Both the position numbers and the translations under genes were made by a program. 64,000 nucleotides of DNA from Pandoraea iniqua (GTDB lineage: Bacteria > Pseudomonadota > Gammaproteobacteria > Burkholderiales > Burkholderiaceae). The notes below the pieces were generated by a model that worked only from the letters and a program-made list of their open reading frames with translations, had not been told where the DNA came from and did not search any database. The stretch covers positions 930,001 to 994,000 of the forward strand of contig NZ_CABPSF010000002.1 of the NCBI RefSeq assembly GCF_902459685.1. Direction: 5' to 3'. The number at the start of each line of letters is the position of its first letter. The first letter of the stretch is position 1. Positions 16,499 through 26,202 of the stretch are shown here, piece by piece.

Positions 16499-17548
16499 AT
16501 GTGCACCGGCACGCCACGCGCTCACCTTGATCAGCACGATCAGCACGATTTGCAGATTCCGCATGCGCGACAGCCGTGGCGCCGCTCGTTCGATCTCGAT
16601 GGGTTGTCGCTGTCACAAGGTGTTCAGCACGCGAGTGCGGGCGAGTCTGTTCGTGAGTCGCTGACGGCGGGCGACATCAAGATCGTTTTCCTGCTGGATG
16701 GCACGTTGCAGTGGGGCGCTTGCGGCGAGCCGCTGCTGACGGCCGGGGCGGCGAGCGTCAATGTGTGCTTCGGCGCGGCGTCGTTCGATATCGACAACGT
16801 GTATCGCCACGCGGGGGCGTTGCGGTATTGCAGCCTGCGGTTGTCCGAAGATTATCTGCGCGCAACTTGCGGTCTCGATGCGAACGCCCTGACGCATCGA
16901 TGGCGTGACGCGGCATATGGCACCGGTCACCCTCCTCACCGCAACGAAGCCCGCGCGATGGGCGATTGGGCGGGGGACAGCGCGGTGCTGACGCGCGCGA
17001 TGAGTGCCGACGAATGGCGCTGGGCGAACGCAATGGCTTCGACGCCGGAGACGGGGGATGCCAGCAACGCCTCAATGATGGCGTCATCCCCCGACACCGA
17101 CGCCCCGTGGCAGCGACTGGCGCTAGTCGCACAAACCTTCGAAGCGCTGGCACGTTGTGCCGCGTTCCAGCCAAACACCGCCATGCCGGCGAGCGGCGAA
17201 TCCGCACGTCAGGCAACGCTGCGCAAAGCATTGCTCGCAGCGCGCGATCTGCTTGACGAGCAATTGCAGACACCGCCGTCGCTGCCGCAACTGGCACGCA
17301 CAGTCGGCATCAACGTCAACAAACTGTGTGAAGGGTTTCGCGAGCAATTCGGCACCACCGTGCACGGTTACGTGCGAGAGCGCCGTCTGACACAAGCCTA
17401 TGCGCTGCTCAGCGCCCGGCGCATCAGCGTGAGCGAAGCGGCGTGGCAGTGCGGCTATACCGATTCCCACTTCTCGAAAACCTTCCGTGCGCGCTTCGGC
17501 ATGCTGCCGCACACGCTGACACGCGAAGGCGTATCGCCGTATTCGTGA
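16499..17548 (+). CDS. AraC-family regulator, PchR-like, of siderophore uptake
   Basis: The protein has a variable N-terminal sensor part and a C-terminal double helix-turn-helix (about 260-345). The latter reads LPQLARTVGINVNKLCEGFREQFG, then ISVSEAAWQCGYTDSHFSKTFRARFG. This layout fits PchR-type regulators that sense a ferric siderophore and switch on its receptor. ATG 16499 (349 residues) is preferred because GGAAAC lies upstream. ATG 16484 and TTG 16481 fall inside the palindrome arm. It is followed by a TonB-dependent siderophore receptor on the same strand, its probable target. Confidence 0.85.
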   Translation: MCTGTPRAHLDQHDQHDLQIPHARQPWRRSFDLDGLSLSQGVQHASAGESVRESLTAGDIKIVFLLDGTLQWGACGEPLLTAGAASVNVCFGAASFDIDNVYRHAGALRYCSLRLSEDYLRATCGLDANALTHRWRDAAYGTGHPPHRNEARAMGDWAGDSAVLTRAMSADEWRWANAMASTPETGDASNASMMASSPDTDAPWQRLALVAQTFEALARCAAFQPNTAMPASGESARQATLRKALLAARDLLDEQLQTPPSLPQLARTVGINVNKLCEGFREQFGTTVHGYVRERRLTQAYALLSARRISVSEAAWQCGYTDSHFSKTFRARFGMLPHTLTREGVSPYS

Positions 17549-17609
17549 CGCAATCACCAGTGAAGGTGATGCAAGCGCGAGTGCATCCGCCTGCCCCTCG
17601 GCACGATAG

Positions 17610-17630
17610 CGGGATTGATTTTCAATCTCG
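17610..17630. promoter_or_regulatory. 21-bp inverted repeat upstream of the siderophore receptor
   Basis: GATTGA (17613-17618), TTT, and TCAATC (17622-17627) form a perfect 6-bp inverted repeat. It extends to nine bases per arm with one mismatch. It lies 15-35 bases before the ATG at 17645, where an operator would act; which protein binds is unknown. Confidence 0.45.
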
Positions 17631-17644
17631 TTGGTGTGCTGCTG

Positions 17645-19840
17645 ATGTCTTCGAATATTCCAAGTGGTTTCAAAGCAATGCCGACGGTGGCGCCCGGGGT
17701 GTGGCGTGCCGTCGCGATGGCGGCGCTGGCCGTTGTAATGGGCGCAGGGACTATGCCTGCGCTGGGGCAGGAGGCCGCGTCTGGCACCAGCACTGGCACC
17801 AGTACCGGCACTGACACGGCCGCGCTGCCGACGACCCATGTCAGTGCCTCCGCCACGCGCGATACAACGGCGCAGGGCTCGGTGCTCGGTAAGCTCGCGC
17901 CGTCCGTGCGTGACCTGCCGCAAACCGTGACCGTCGTCGACCAAAAGCTCATGGAGCAGCAGGGGGCGCACAGCATTGAGGATGTGCTGCAACAGGTGCC
18001 CGGCATTACCGTGCAGCCCTATGTGCTGCTGACCACCGCGTTCTACTCGCGCGGTTTCAAGCTCGACGCTTTCGAGCAAGACGGCGTACCGGTGCTCATG
18101 GCCAACACGGCCGCCGGCCCGCAGGACATGACGCCTTACGAGCGTGTCGAAATCATTCGCGGCTCGACGGGCCTCTTCCACGGCACCGGCAACCCGGGCG
18201 GGCTGATCAACCTCGTGCACAAACTGCCGGGCAAGACGTTTGCAGCATCGGCGGCGGTCACGCTAGGCAGTTGGGACCGATATCGCGAAGAAGCCGACAT
18301 CGGCGGCCCGCTCAACGCCAGCGGTTCGTTGCGTGCACGCGTGGCCGTGTCGGACGACCGGCAGCGCATGTATTACGACTTCGGCAAACAGCACGCCACC
18401 ACCGTGTACGGCGTGGCAGAAGCCGACCTGACGTCCTCTACGTTATTGCGCGTTGGCGTGCAGCACCAGCGCACTACCTCGACGCCAAATCTCGCAGGCG
18501 TGCCGTTCTCGACGAAGGGCGGCGATCTTAACCTGCCGCGTTCGATCTTCCTCGGCTCGTCGTGGGACACCTTCGACTGGACCGAAACGCGCGTCTTCGG
18601 CACGCTCGAACAGCAGCTCGGCAACGGCTGGGCCGCCAAGCTCTCGGCGAACTATCTCGACGCCGGCGGCGACCTGAAATACGGCGTCGCGTTTGGCGCG
18701 ATCAATCCGGCGACGGGTGCGGGCAGCCAACTGACCGGCGCGGCTTATCGTTTCGACAACACGCAGACCGGCGTGGATTTGCAGATCGATGGCCCGGTGA
18801 AGTTGTTCGGCCGCGAACACCACCTGCTGTTCGGCCTGCAACGGCTGGAAGCGACCACGCAGCAGCGTAGCGCGGCACTGGTGCCGTCGATCAACGGCAA
18901 GCCTGTCGACATCTACCGATGGGATCCGAATTCGATTGGGGAGCCCGGCACGACCCCGTTCTCGAGCGTGACACCGACGCGCACCGTGCAGAACGGTGCC
19001 TACGCGATGGGACGCATCCGCCTTGCCCAGCCGCTCACGCTGGTGCTCGGCGCACGCGTCTCGTGGTGGGATCAGCACGCGCCTGCGAGCAGTTATCGCA
19101 CCGGCGCGAGGGCCACGCCGTACGGCGGGCTGGTCTTCGATCTGAACGACAAGTGGTCGCTCTACGCGAGCTACGCCGACATTTTCCAGCCGCAGACCGT
19201 CCTCGATGCAAGCAACAGCCTGCTCAAGCCGATTACCGGCGCGAGCTATGAGGCGGGCGTGAAGGGGCAGTTGTTCGACGGGGCGCTCGATGTGTCGCTC
19301 GCCGTGTTCCGCATTCGTCAGAAGAACCGCGCGCAGACCGACCCGAGCGTGCCGTGTGTGGGCACGACGTGCCGCTACATCGCGTCGGGCGAAGTGCAGA
19401 GTCAGGGGGTGGAAATGCAGGCCAGCGGGCAGATCACCGACGCGTGGAACGTGTTCGCCGGCTACACCTTCAACACGACGAAGTACCTCAGCGATGCCAC
19501 GATGCAGGGGCAATCGTTTGCAGATTTCGCGCCGCGCCATCTGCTGCGCGTGTGGACCAACTACCAGTTGCCGTTCGACGGGCGGCGCTGGAGCGTGGGC
19601 GGCGGTGTTGACGTGCAGAGCGAGACGTCGGCCACTTCCAACGGCATCGTGCTGCGTCAGGGCGGCTACGCGACGCTCAATCTGCGGGCGGGGTATCGCT
19701 ACAACAAGCACATCTCGGCCTCGCTCAATCTGAACAACGTGTTCGATCGCCGCTACTACCAGAGCCTGTCAAACGCGAGCTGGAACAACCACTACGGCAA
19801 CCCGCGCAGCGTGATGTTGACGTTGCGGACCGACTACTGA
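17645..19840 (+). CDS. TonB-dependent ferric siderophore receptor
   Basis: This outer-membrane barrel imports a ferric siderophore using TonB energy. The 731-residue precursor has a signal peptide (hydrophobic 20-38), a short GTST repeat (47-55), and a TonB-box-like PTTHVSASA (62-70). The plug follows (LPQTVTVVDQKLMEQQGAHSI; VEIIRGSTGLFHGTGNPGGLIN), then the barrel, ending in the typical aromatic-terminated strand region (NPRSVMLTLRTDY). There is no room for an N-terminal signalling domain, in keeping with control by the AraC-type neighbour rather than a sigma/anti-sigma pair. The ligand class resembles FhuE/FpvA-type receptors but cannot be fixed. Start ATG 17645 has no clear ribosome site. 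Confidence 0.92.
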   Translation: MSSNIPSGFKAMPTVAPGVWRAVAMAALAVVMGAGTMPALGQEAASGTSTGTSTGTDTAALPTTHVSASATRDTTAQGSVLGKLAPSVRDLPQTVTVVDQKLMEQQGAHSIEDVLQQVPGITVQPYVLLTTAFYSRGFKLDAFEQDGVPVLMANTAAGPQDMTPYERVEIIRGSTGLFHGTGNPGGLINLVHKLPGKTFAASAAVTLGSWDRYREEADIGGPLNASGSLRARVAVSDDRQRMYYDFGKQHATTVYGVAEADLTSSTLLRVGVQHQRTTSTPNLAGVPFSTKGGDLNLPRSIFLGSSWDTFDWTETRVFGTLEQQLGNGWAAKLSANYLDAGGDLKYGVAFGAINPATGAGSQLTGAAYRFDNTQTGVDLQIDGPVKLFGREHHLLFGLQRLEATTQQRSAALVPSINGKPVDIYRWDPNSIGEPGTTPFSSVTPTRTVQNGAYAMGRIRLAQPLTLVLGARVSWWDQHAPASSYRTGARATPYGGLVFDLNDKWSLYASYADIFQPQTVLDASNSLLKPITGASYEAGVKGQLFDGALDVSLAVFRIRQKNRAQTDPSVPCVGTTCRYIASGEVQSQGVEMQASGQITDAWNVFAGYTFNTTKYLSDATMQGQSFADFAPRHLLRVWTNYQLPFDGRRWSVGGGVDVQSETSATSNGIVLRQGGYATLNLRAGYRYNKHISASLNLNNVFDRRYYQSLSNASWNNHYGNPRSVMLTLRTDY

Positions 19841-19860
19841 CACCCACGAGGAACGCATTC

Positions 19861-20508
19861 ATGAAGCACTCGACCTATTTCATCCGCCCCATGTTGGCCG
19901 CCTGTCTGCTGGCCATCGGCGCGAGCCTGCCGATGTCAGGTGTGGCGCAGACCGCAGCGATGCAAGCGCCCCCAGCTGCATCGATCTGTGGCACGTCTGC
20001 CGTCATGACGACGACGTTGCAGGGCACCTATCAACTCGAAGGCGAAGGGCCGTTGCCCATCGCGCTGGTACTGGCGCCGCGCGACGGCGCCGCAGCGATC
20101 GGTCAACGCACATTTCAGGTGACCGGGCTGGTCTCGGAAGGCGAGCATCGTTTTGGTGTGTCCGGGATGGCTTATTGCACTGGCGGGGCAGGCAAAGCGG
20201 GTAGCGAGAAGCCCGCGACGCTGGCCTTCGACATCACCATGAGCGGTGGCTTTCACGACACCCCGGTCGACGACGAGCTGCGCCGCGCTTGGCCGGCGGG
20301 CAAGGCACCGAAGCGCGCAAGTTCGGTCGGCACGAGCGTCGTGCATGCCGAGGTCGCGTTGTCGTCGATGCAAGGCTGGGCCGAAGCGATGCGCACGATC
20401 GTGTTGACCGGTCAGCGGGTGATGGGGCCGCGTCACGTATCGGCAAAGGTGTCGTTCGCGAGCGCAGGTAACGGCGCGGCCTCCGGGGAGGCGGGGAATG
20501 GGCGCTGA
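19861..20508 (+). CDS. Exported protein of unknown function next to the siderophore receptor
   Basis: The 215-residue precursor has a clear signal peptide (positively charged start, hydrophobic LAACLLAIGASL, cleavage near VAQ-TAA at about 30). The mature part looks beta-rich and has two cysteines, C43 and about C102, that could form one disulfide. I recognise no family. GAGGAACGCATTC precedes the ATG, 20 bases after the receptor gene, so the two are almost certainly one transcript. A periplasmic role in siderophore handling is a guess from position only. Confidence 0.7.
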   Translation: MKHSTYFIRPMLAACLLAIGASLPMSGVAQTAAMQAPPAASICGTSAVMTTTLQGTYQLEGEGPLPIALVLAPRDGAAAIGQRTFQVTGLVSEGEHRFGVSGMAYCTGGAGKAGSEKPATLAFDITMSGGFHDTPVDDELRRAWPAGKAPKRASSVGTSVVHAEVALSSMQGWAEAMRTIVLTGQRVMGPRHVSAKVSFASAGNGAASGEAGNGR

Positions 20509-20998
20509 TGCCATCGATAACGGTGGCGATGACGAAAGCAACCAGCGTGATTCGGGTGACCCAAGCGACCTAGGCGACCTAGGCGAGCCCAGTAGCGATA
20601 GCGAACGCGCGCTGGGTGCGCGTCTGCCGTGGGCATGCGGCACCGGGCGCGACGCGTTGGTCGGGCTCTACGACGACGGCATGCTGGCGACGCTGGCCAC
20701 CCGCAGCGGGGCGCGCCGGATGATCGGCATGTTCGAGGCGCCGGACGATGCCTCGGTGCATGCCGATGTCTGGGAGTGTCACGAAGCGGGCGATGAGTTG
20801 CTGATGGTGGCGCGCGGCACGCTCGCGATCGATTACGTCGATCTGGCGGGTGTCACCCGGACCTTGGAACTGGCCGGACCCCGGCTGGCGGTGGTGCCCG
20901 CGCGTTGCTGGCACCGGGTGCGGGTGCTCGATCCGGCAGTGCTGGCGTTCGTCACGCCCACCGGCCGCACGCGGCGCGCAGCGGCGCCGTTCGGATGA
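20498..20998 (+). CDS. Cupin-domain protein
   Basis: The 166-residue protein has an acidic, low-complexity N-terminus (about 1-45, with a repeated 9-bp GACCTAGGC unit). A single cupin barrel follows: HADVWECHEAGDELLMVARGTLAIDY for motif 1, and AGPRLAVVPARCWHRVRVLDP for motif 2 with its histidine. Motif 1 keeps H-E-H-like metal ligands only in part. The start overlaps the exported protein gene by 11 bases, so translation may be coupled. Function is unknown; a small-molecule binding or sensing role is the general expectation for such cupins. Confidence 0.75.
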   Translation: MGADAIDNGGDDESNQRDSGDPSDLGDLGEPSSDSERALGARLPWACGTGRDALVGLYDDGMLATLATRSGARRMIGMFEAPDDASVHADVWECHEAGDELLMVARGTLAIDYVDLAGVTRTLELAGPRLAVVPARCWHRVRVLDPAVLAFVTPTGRTRRAAAPFG

Positions 20999-21002
20999 TG
21001 CA

Positions 21003-21029
21003 CGTGTCCGTGAACCGCCCACGGACACG
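21003..21029. terminator. Hairpin between convergent cupin gene and recJ
   Basis: CGTGTCCGTG (21003-21012), a 7-base loop and CACGGACACG (21020-21029) form a perfect 10-bp stem in the 41-bp gap. No T-run follows, so efficiency as an intrinsic terminator is uncertain. Confidence 0.55.
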
Positions 21030-21039
21030 CGTTATCGAT

Positions 21040-22737
21040 TCACGCCTGTGCGTGCTCGACGATCATCTGCACGCGCGACACGCCGTTGAACGTGTCGGCC
21101 GCCAACCGGTAGGCAAATCGTGCGCGGCTCGGCAGCGTGTCGGCATGATTGAACCAGATGGCGTTGAAGCGCATGCGGCCGCGGCCGAGTTGCAGCTTCA
21201 GGTGCTTGTCTTTGAGGATCGCTTGCGAAAGCACTTCGAATTCGCCCGAGAACACCGGCGGCGGAAAGCCTTGCCCCCACACCTGCGCATCGAGCAGCGC
21301 CACGAACGGCGGCACGAAGCACTCGTCGCCGATATCGCCATCGGTCTCGATCACGCGCGATAACGTCTTCTCATCGAGCCATTCCTGACCGACCGCTTCG
21401 AACGCGGCCTGAAAGCGTGTCAGATCGTCCGCAGCAATCGTCAGACCGGCGGCCATGGCGTGGCCGCCGAACTTGCCGATCAGACCGGGTTCACGCTTGG
21501 TCACGAGATCGAGCGCGTCACGCAGGTGGAAGCCCGGAATCGAGCGGCCGGAGCCCTTGATCTGGCCATCGTCGCCCGGCGCAAACACAATCGTCGGGCG
21601 GTAAAACTTCTCTTTCAGACGTGCGGCGACAATGCCGATCACGCCCTGATGCCACGTCTCGTTGAACGCGCACAACGTGGTGGCCGCGCGCGGGTCGAAG
21701 CGGGCAAGGTCGGCCAGCGCTTCCTGCTGCATACCGGCTTCGATCTCGCGCCGCTCGCGATTCATCGCGTCGAGTTCTTGGGCGAGAGTCCACGCGCGGG
21801 CGTCGTCGTCGGTCAGCAGACACTCGATTCCCAGCGACATATCGGCCAGACGGCCGGCCGCGTTCAAACGCGGACCGAGACCGAAGCCCAGATCGAAGCT
21901 GCCTGCCTGCCGCGCATTGCGAGCCGCCGCCCGGAACAGCGCATTGATGCCGGGGTGCATACGCCCAGCGCGCATGCGCGAGAGGCCTTGCGCGACCAGA
22001 ATCCGGTTGTTGGTGTCGAGCTTGACCACGTCGGCGACGGTGCCCAGTGCCACTAGATCGAGCAGGGTGTCGAGGCGCGGTTGCTCACGGGCGTCGAACG
22101 CGCCGCGCTGGCGCAACTCGGCGCGCAGGGCGAGCAGTACGTAGAACATCACCCCCACACCCGCCAGATTCTTGCTCGGGAATTCGCAGCCCGGCTGGTT
22201 CGGATTGACGATGCAGCGCGCATTCGGCAGTTCGCTGCCGGGCAAGTGGTGGTCGGTGACGACCACTTCGATACCGAGCGCCTGCGCGGCGGCCACGCCG
22301 TCGAGGCTGGCGATACCGTTGTCGACGGTGATCAGCACATCCGGCGGCCCCAGCTTGCCGCGTGCGGCAAGCGCCACGATCTCCGGCGTCAGGCCGTAGC
22401 CGTACTCGAACCGGTTCGGCACGAGGTAGTCGACTTTCGCTCCGAACATACGCAGACCACGTACTGCCACGGCGCACGCGGTGGCGCCATCGCAGTCGTA
22501 GTCGGCCACGACGAGCATCTGTTTGCCCGCCGCGATGGCGTCGGCCAGAAACACGGCCGCGTCCTGCGCGCCCTTGAGTTGCGTGGGCGGGACGAGCCGC
22601 GCCAGCGCCGTTTCGGTTTCTTCGCTGGCGGCAACGCCGCGCGAAGCAAACAGGCGGGCCAGCACGGGGTGCACGCCGTCGCGAGCGAGCGTGTCGGCAA
22701 TGCCGTCGTCGACGATGCGGGTGACGATATCGGTCAT
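21040..22737 (-). CDS. recJ: Single-stranded-DNA-specific exonuclease RecJ
   Basis: RecJ degrades single-stranded DNA 5' to 3' in recombination and mismatch repair. The 565-residue protein has the DHH phosphoesterase motifs: VADYDCDGATA (78-88), VDNG (138-141) and TDHHLPG (161-167, DHH at 162-164). The DHHA1 domain carries GGHAMAAGLTI (GG-H-x-A-AG). The C-terminal OB fold completes the normal length. Its ATG overlaps the stop of the RpfE-like gene by four bases (ATGA). Confidence 0.96.
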   Translation of the reverse strand: MTDIVTRIVDDGIADTLARDGVHPVLARLFASRGVAASEETETALARLVPPTQLKGAQDAAVFLADAIAAGKQMLVVADYDCDGATACAVAVRGLRMFGAKVDYLVPNRFEYGYGLTPEIVALAARGKLGPPDVLITVDNGIASLDGVAAAQALGIEVVVTDHHLPGSELPNARCIVNPNQPGCEFPSKNLAGVGVMFYVLLALRAELRQRGAFDAREQPRLDTLLDLVALGTVADVVKLDTNNRILVAQGLSRMRAGRMHPGINALFRAAARNARQAGSFDLGFGLGPRLNAAGRLADMSLGIECLLTDDDARAWTLAQELDAMNRERREIEAGMQQEALADLARFDPRAATTLCAFNETWHQGVIGIVAARLKEKFYRPTIVFAPGDDGQIKGSGRSIPGFHLRDALDLVTKREPGLIGKFGGHAMAAGLTIAADDLTRFQAAFEAVGQEWLDEKTLSRVIETDGDIGDECFVPPFVALLDAQVWGQGFPPPVFSGEFEVLSQAILKDKHLKLQLGRGRMRFNAIWFNHADTLPSRARFAYRLAADTFNGVSRVQMIVEHAQA

Positions 22738-23813
22738 GCCACCTCCTCGCCGACGCGGGCGAGCGGCAGCAGGCGCGCGGCGAGCGGCTGGCGGCGCCAG
22801 AACTTACGCAGGTCGCTGCTGCGCGACAGGATCGTCACGCTGTGGCTGTCGCCGCAGAGCGTGAGGCTCACTTCGCGGGCATTGCCCTTGGCGAGCCGCT
22901 CGAGGGCGGGCGCCAGCCAGAGGCGGTCGATTTCGACGAGCGCGTCGCGCCAGCGGGCCCAGTCTTCCATCAGAAAATGGGACGTCAGGGTATCGATCTG
23001 GACGAGCGTTCGGCCATTGGCGGCGTCAATGCCGGCGGCGGTGTCGTGCAGGGCAATTTGCAGATGACGGGCGAGACCGCGCGTGGCAGGGGCGTCGGCG
23101 AGCACCGTGACGCACGGCCGGTTCAGGCGCGGGGCGGCAATGCGCTGACCGCCGGCGTACAACCAGATGGCGTTGACCGGCGGCAGACGGCGGGCTTCGC
23201 GGGCCTGATTGGCCGGATGGCCGTACCACGCCATCTGTACCTCGTTCTGCCATTTGCGCCACGTCAGCTCGGCCTTGCCTTGCGGCAGCCAGATGTCGAC
23301 GTTGCGACCGGCGGCGCGCGCGGGCGAGGCCGTCAGCAGGTCGCCAAGCACCGGTGCGCTCAGATACCAGCGGTCGGGGCGCGGGGCGATCAGCTCACCG
23401 CCTTCTTCTGCCAGCAGGGCGTGGGCGGTGGCGAAGAGTGCAGCCGAGTCTTCCTTGCTCAGTTCGAGTTCGGCGGGGTCGGTCAGCACGAGATGATCGG
23501 TCGCAATGTGGATGTGCGCGGGTTGGGCGCAGTACCAGAAGCGCGTGTCGAGCGAGCCGCTGTCTTCAAACAGCATGAACGGCGCGAGCGGCGCCCGGGC
23601 GGGTCCGCCGGGCAGGCCAAAGGCGTCGGCCAGCCAGCGCTCGTGCGGGAGCGTGGGGACAAACGGGTCTTCGGGAATGTCCTGCGCCGACTGGACACCG
23701 CGCGCGAGCAACTTTTCGAGCGCAGGCAACTCCAATCCAGCCAGCAATGCAGGCAAGTGGGCCGACGCGGGCAGCGCGAACGGCAGAAGAAAGTGCAGGG
23801 CAGGTGTATCCAT
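22734..23813 (-). CDS. RpfE-like conserved protein upstream of recJ
   Basis: The 359-residue soluble protein (MDTPALHFLLPFALP at its start; LPHERWLADAFGLP, then PVNAIWLYAGG later) belongs to a conserved family found just before recJ in beta- and gammaproteobacteria. The family is annotated after Xanthomonas RpfE or as a regulatory protein resembling phosphoglycerate mutase; no activity is established to my knowledge. The start at 23813 was chosen over a much longer in-frame reading to 23993 whose extra N-terminus is Arg/Pro-rich and untypical. It is translationally coupled to recJ. Confidence 0.72.
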   Translation of the reverse strand: MDTPALHFLLPFALPASAHLPALLAGLELPALEKLLARGVQSAQDIPEDPFVPTLPHERWLADAFGLPGGPARAPLAPFMLFEDSGSLDTRFWYCAQPAHIHIATDHLVLTDPAELELSKEDSAALFATAHALLAEEGGELIAPRPDRWYLSAPVLGDLLTASPARAAGRNVDIWLPQGKAELTWRKWQNEVQMAWYGHPANQAREARRLPPVNAIWLYAGGQRIAAPRLNRPCVTVLADAPATRGLARHLQIALHDTAAGIDAANGRTLVQIDTLTSHFLMEDWARWRDALVEIDRLWLAPALERLAKGNAREVSLTLCGDSHSVTILSRSSDLRKFWRRQPLAARLLPLARVGEEVA

Positions 23814-24029
23814 GTCGAGGCGAATTGTATGGCAAACTTCGCGCTGGCAGTTGGGTGACCCTGACGTCAGGTACGGAACGTGCCGCCTGCTGCGACGCCC
23901 GCAACACCCTCCCGGCGCCGGGTACGGCCGGGGTGGCAGTCGCGCGAGGTGCCGCCACAAGCCGTTGCCATGCGCTCCCGCGCGGCACAGCACGTTCCGA
24001 TCGATCCTTATTAAGAATCAGGAATCCGT

Positions 24030-25283
24030 TTGAAATTCCCATACGAATGGCAGATCGGCTGGCGCTACACGCGCACCGGCAAGCGATCCTCAGGCAACGG
24101 TTTCATCTCCTTCATTTCGTTCATCTCCATGGCCGGCATTGCGCTGGGCGTGGCGGCACTTATTGTGGTGCTTTCCGTGATGAACGGCTTTCAGAAGGAA
24201 GTGCGCGACCGCATGCTCTCCGTGCTGGCGCACATCGAAGTGTTTGCGGTCGACGGCAACCTGCCCGACTGGCAGCGCACGGCCACCGAAGCATTGCAGA
24301 ACAAGAACGTGATTGCCGCCGCCCCGTACGTGGGCGAGCAGGCCATGCTCACACGCGACGACAACGTGCGCGGTGTGGTGCTGCGCGGCATCGTGCCGAG
24401 CGAAGAAGCCAAGGTGTCCGATCTCGGCAAGCAGATCACGGGCGGCACGCTCGCAAACCTGACGCCCGGCAGCTTCGGCATCGTACTGGGCAGTGAGCTG
24501 GCGCGCGGTCTGGGGGTGATCGTCGGGGACAAAATAACGCTCGTCGCTCCGCAGGGCACGATTACTCCGGCGGGGGTGCTGCCACGGGTGAAGCAGTTCA
24601 CCGTGGTGGCGATCTTCACGGCCGGGCATTACGAATACGACAGTTCGCTGGCGCTGATCGACCTGCACGACGCCGAAACGCTGTTCCGGCTCGACGGGCC
24701 TACCGGCGTGCGGCTGAAGATTCAGGACATGGAGCAGGCGCCGATCGTGGCGCGCGAGCTCGCCAAGTCGCTGACGGGCAACATGTGGGTGCGCGACTGG
24801 ACGCAGCAGAACAAGAACTGGTTCATCGCGGTGCAGACCGAGAAGCGGATGATGTTCATCATTCTGACGCTGATCATCGCGGTGGCGGCGTTCAATCTGG
24901 TGTCGTCGCTGGTGATGACCGTGACCGACAAATATGCGGACATCGCGATCTTGCGCACGCTGGGGGCGCAGCCTCGCTCGATCATGAAGATCTTCATCGT
25001 GCAGGGCGTGACCATCGGCTTTATCGGCGCGCTGCTCGGGATTGCGCTGGGCTGCTTCATTTCGCTGAATATCGGCGTCATCGTGCCGTTCATCGAGCGC
25101 ATGCTGGGCATTCATTTCCTGCCGCAATCGATCTATTTCATCAACGAACTGCCTTCGGATCTGCAATCGTCTGACGTGATCCGCATCGGTGTGATTTCCT
25201 TCATTCTCTCGGCACTGGCGACGATCTATCCGAGCTGGCGTGCCTCGCGCGTCAAACCGGCGGAGGCCCTGCGCTATGAGTAA
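24030..25283 (+). CDS. lolC: Lipoprotein-releasing ABC transporter permease (LolC/LolE/LolF type)
   Basis: The Lol system extracts lipoproteins from the inner membrane for transfer to LolA. The 417-residue protein has the MacB-like layout. TM1 is at about 25-48 ([24 protein letters not shown] begins it), a large periplasmic domain spans about 50-270, and three TMs lie near 273-300, 325-350 and 380-405. The start is TTG at 24030 ([15 protein letters not shown]), with CAGGAATCCG upstream and the conserved family N-terminus. Only one permease gene accompanies lolD, so a homodimer is likely. It overlaps lolD by eight bases. Confidence 0.93.
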   Translation: MKFPYEWQIGWRYTRTGKRSSGNGFISFISFISMAGIALGVAALIVVLSVMNGFQKEVRDRMLSVLAHIEVFAVDGNLPDWQRTATEALQNKNVIAAAPYVGEQAMLTRDDNVRGVVLRGIVPSEEAKVSDLGKQITGGTLANLTPGSFGIVLGSELARGLGVIVGDKITLVAPQGTITPAGVLPRVKQFTVVAIFTAGHYEYDSSLALIDLHDAETLFRLDGPTGVRLKIQDMEQAPIVARELAKSLTGNMWVRDWTQQNKNWFIAVQTEKRMMFIILTLIIAVAAFNLVSSLVMTVTDKYADIAILRTLGAQPRSIMKIFIVQGVTIGFIGALLGIALGCFISLNIGVIVPFIERMLGIHFLPQSIYFINELPSDLQSSDVIRIGVISFILSALATIYPSWRASRVKPAEALRYE

Positions 25284-26007
25284 AGCTAACGTGGCGACCA
25301 CGCCGAATTCCGCGTCGAATTTCGCTTATGACGGCCCCGTGCTGCGCGCCCGCGATCTGCACAAAACGTTCCGTCAGGGCGAACTCAACGTGACCGTGCT
25401 AGCCGGTGCCAGCCTCGATGTGGCTGCCGGTGAGAAGGTGGCGATCGTCGGGGCGTCGGGCTCGGGCAAGAGCACGTTGCTGCATGTGCTGGGCGGGCTG
25501 GACGACCCGTCGCGCGGTGAAGTCTCGCTGCTCGGCAAGCCGTTTTCGACGCTCGGCGAGCGCGAGAAGACCAACCAGCGCAATCAATCGCTCGGGTTCG
25601 TGTACCAGTTCCACCATCTGCTGGCCGAGTTCACGGCGCTCGATAACGTGGCGATGCCGCTGCGTATTCGCCGGATGCCGACCGAGCAGGCGCGCGAAGT
25701 CGCCATGAAGATACTGGAGCGCGTGGGGCTGGGCTCACGCGTGAAGCATCGTCCGGGCGAACTGTCGGGCGGCGAGCGCCAGCGCGTGGCCATGGCGCGC
25801 GCGCTGGTGACGCAACCGGCGTGTGTGCTTGCCGATGAGCCGACCGGCAATCTCGACGGACATACCGCCGAGAGTGTGTTTTCGCTGATGCTGGAGCTGT
25901 CGGAAACGCTCAAGACCAGCTTCGTGATCGTGACCCACGATATCGATCTGGCCCGGCGCTGCGACCGCGCACTGCGGCTTCGCGACGGGGTGCTGGAAGC
26001 GGCGTGA
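25276..26007 (+). CDS. lolD: Lipoprotein-releasing ABC transporter ATPase LolD
   Basis: LolD powers lipoprotein release with LolC. The 243-residue protein has Walker [10 protein letters not shown] (59-67), a Q-loop region [16 protein letters not shown] containing the LolD-type sequence, the signature LSGGERQR (163-170), Walker B CVLADEP (183-189) and the switch histidine in VTHD. The ATG at 25276 lies inside the lolC end (ATGAGTAA). A T-rich terminator follows. Confidence 0.96.
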   Translation: MSKANVATTPNSASNFAYDGPVLRARDLHKTFRQGELNVTVLAGASLDVAAGEKVAIVGASGSGKSTLLHVLGGLDDPSRGEVSLLGKPFSTLGEREKTNQRNQSLGFVYQFHHLLAEFTALDNVAMPLRIRRMPTEQAREVAMKILERVGLGSRVKHRPGELSGGERQRVAMARALVTQPACVLADEPTGNLDGHTAESVFSLMLELSETLKTSFVIVTHDIDLARRCDRALRLRDGVLEAA

Positions 26008-26052
26008 GCCGGATGGCTTGATGAACTGCCGTTAGTACGAAGCGAGACACAG

Positions 26053-26083
26053 AACGCCGGGACGATCCCGGCGTTTTGCTTTT
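26053..26083 (+). terminator. Terminator after lolD
   Basis: AACGCCGGGA (26053-26062), loop CGA and TCCCGGCGTT (26066-26075), then TTGCTTTTT. Confidence 0.92.
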
Positions 26084-26202
26084 TGCGCTGAGAATTCGGC
26101 AGATTCCGAGAGGCAGACACGGCGTTGTCCGATGGTCACGAAACGCCGGGCATGCGAGCCTTGTCATCGCCCCGTAGAATTAGCGCTCAAGGACACCTGA
26201 CC

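Noticed and set aside
17645-19840. A FecIR-type sigma factor system for the receptor
   Set aside because: The receptor has no N-terminal signalling domain and no sigma or anti-sigma gene is near; the AraC-type gene explains control better.
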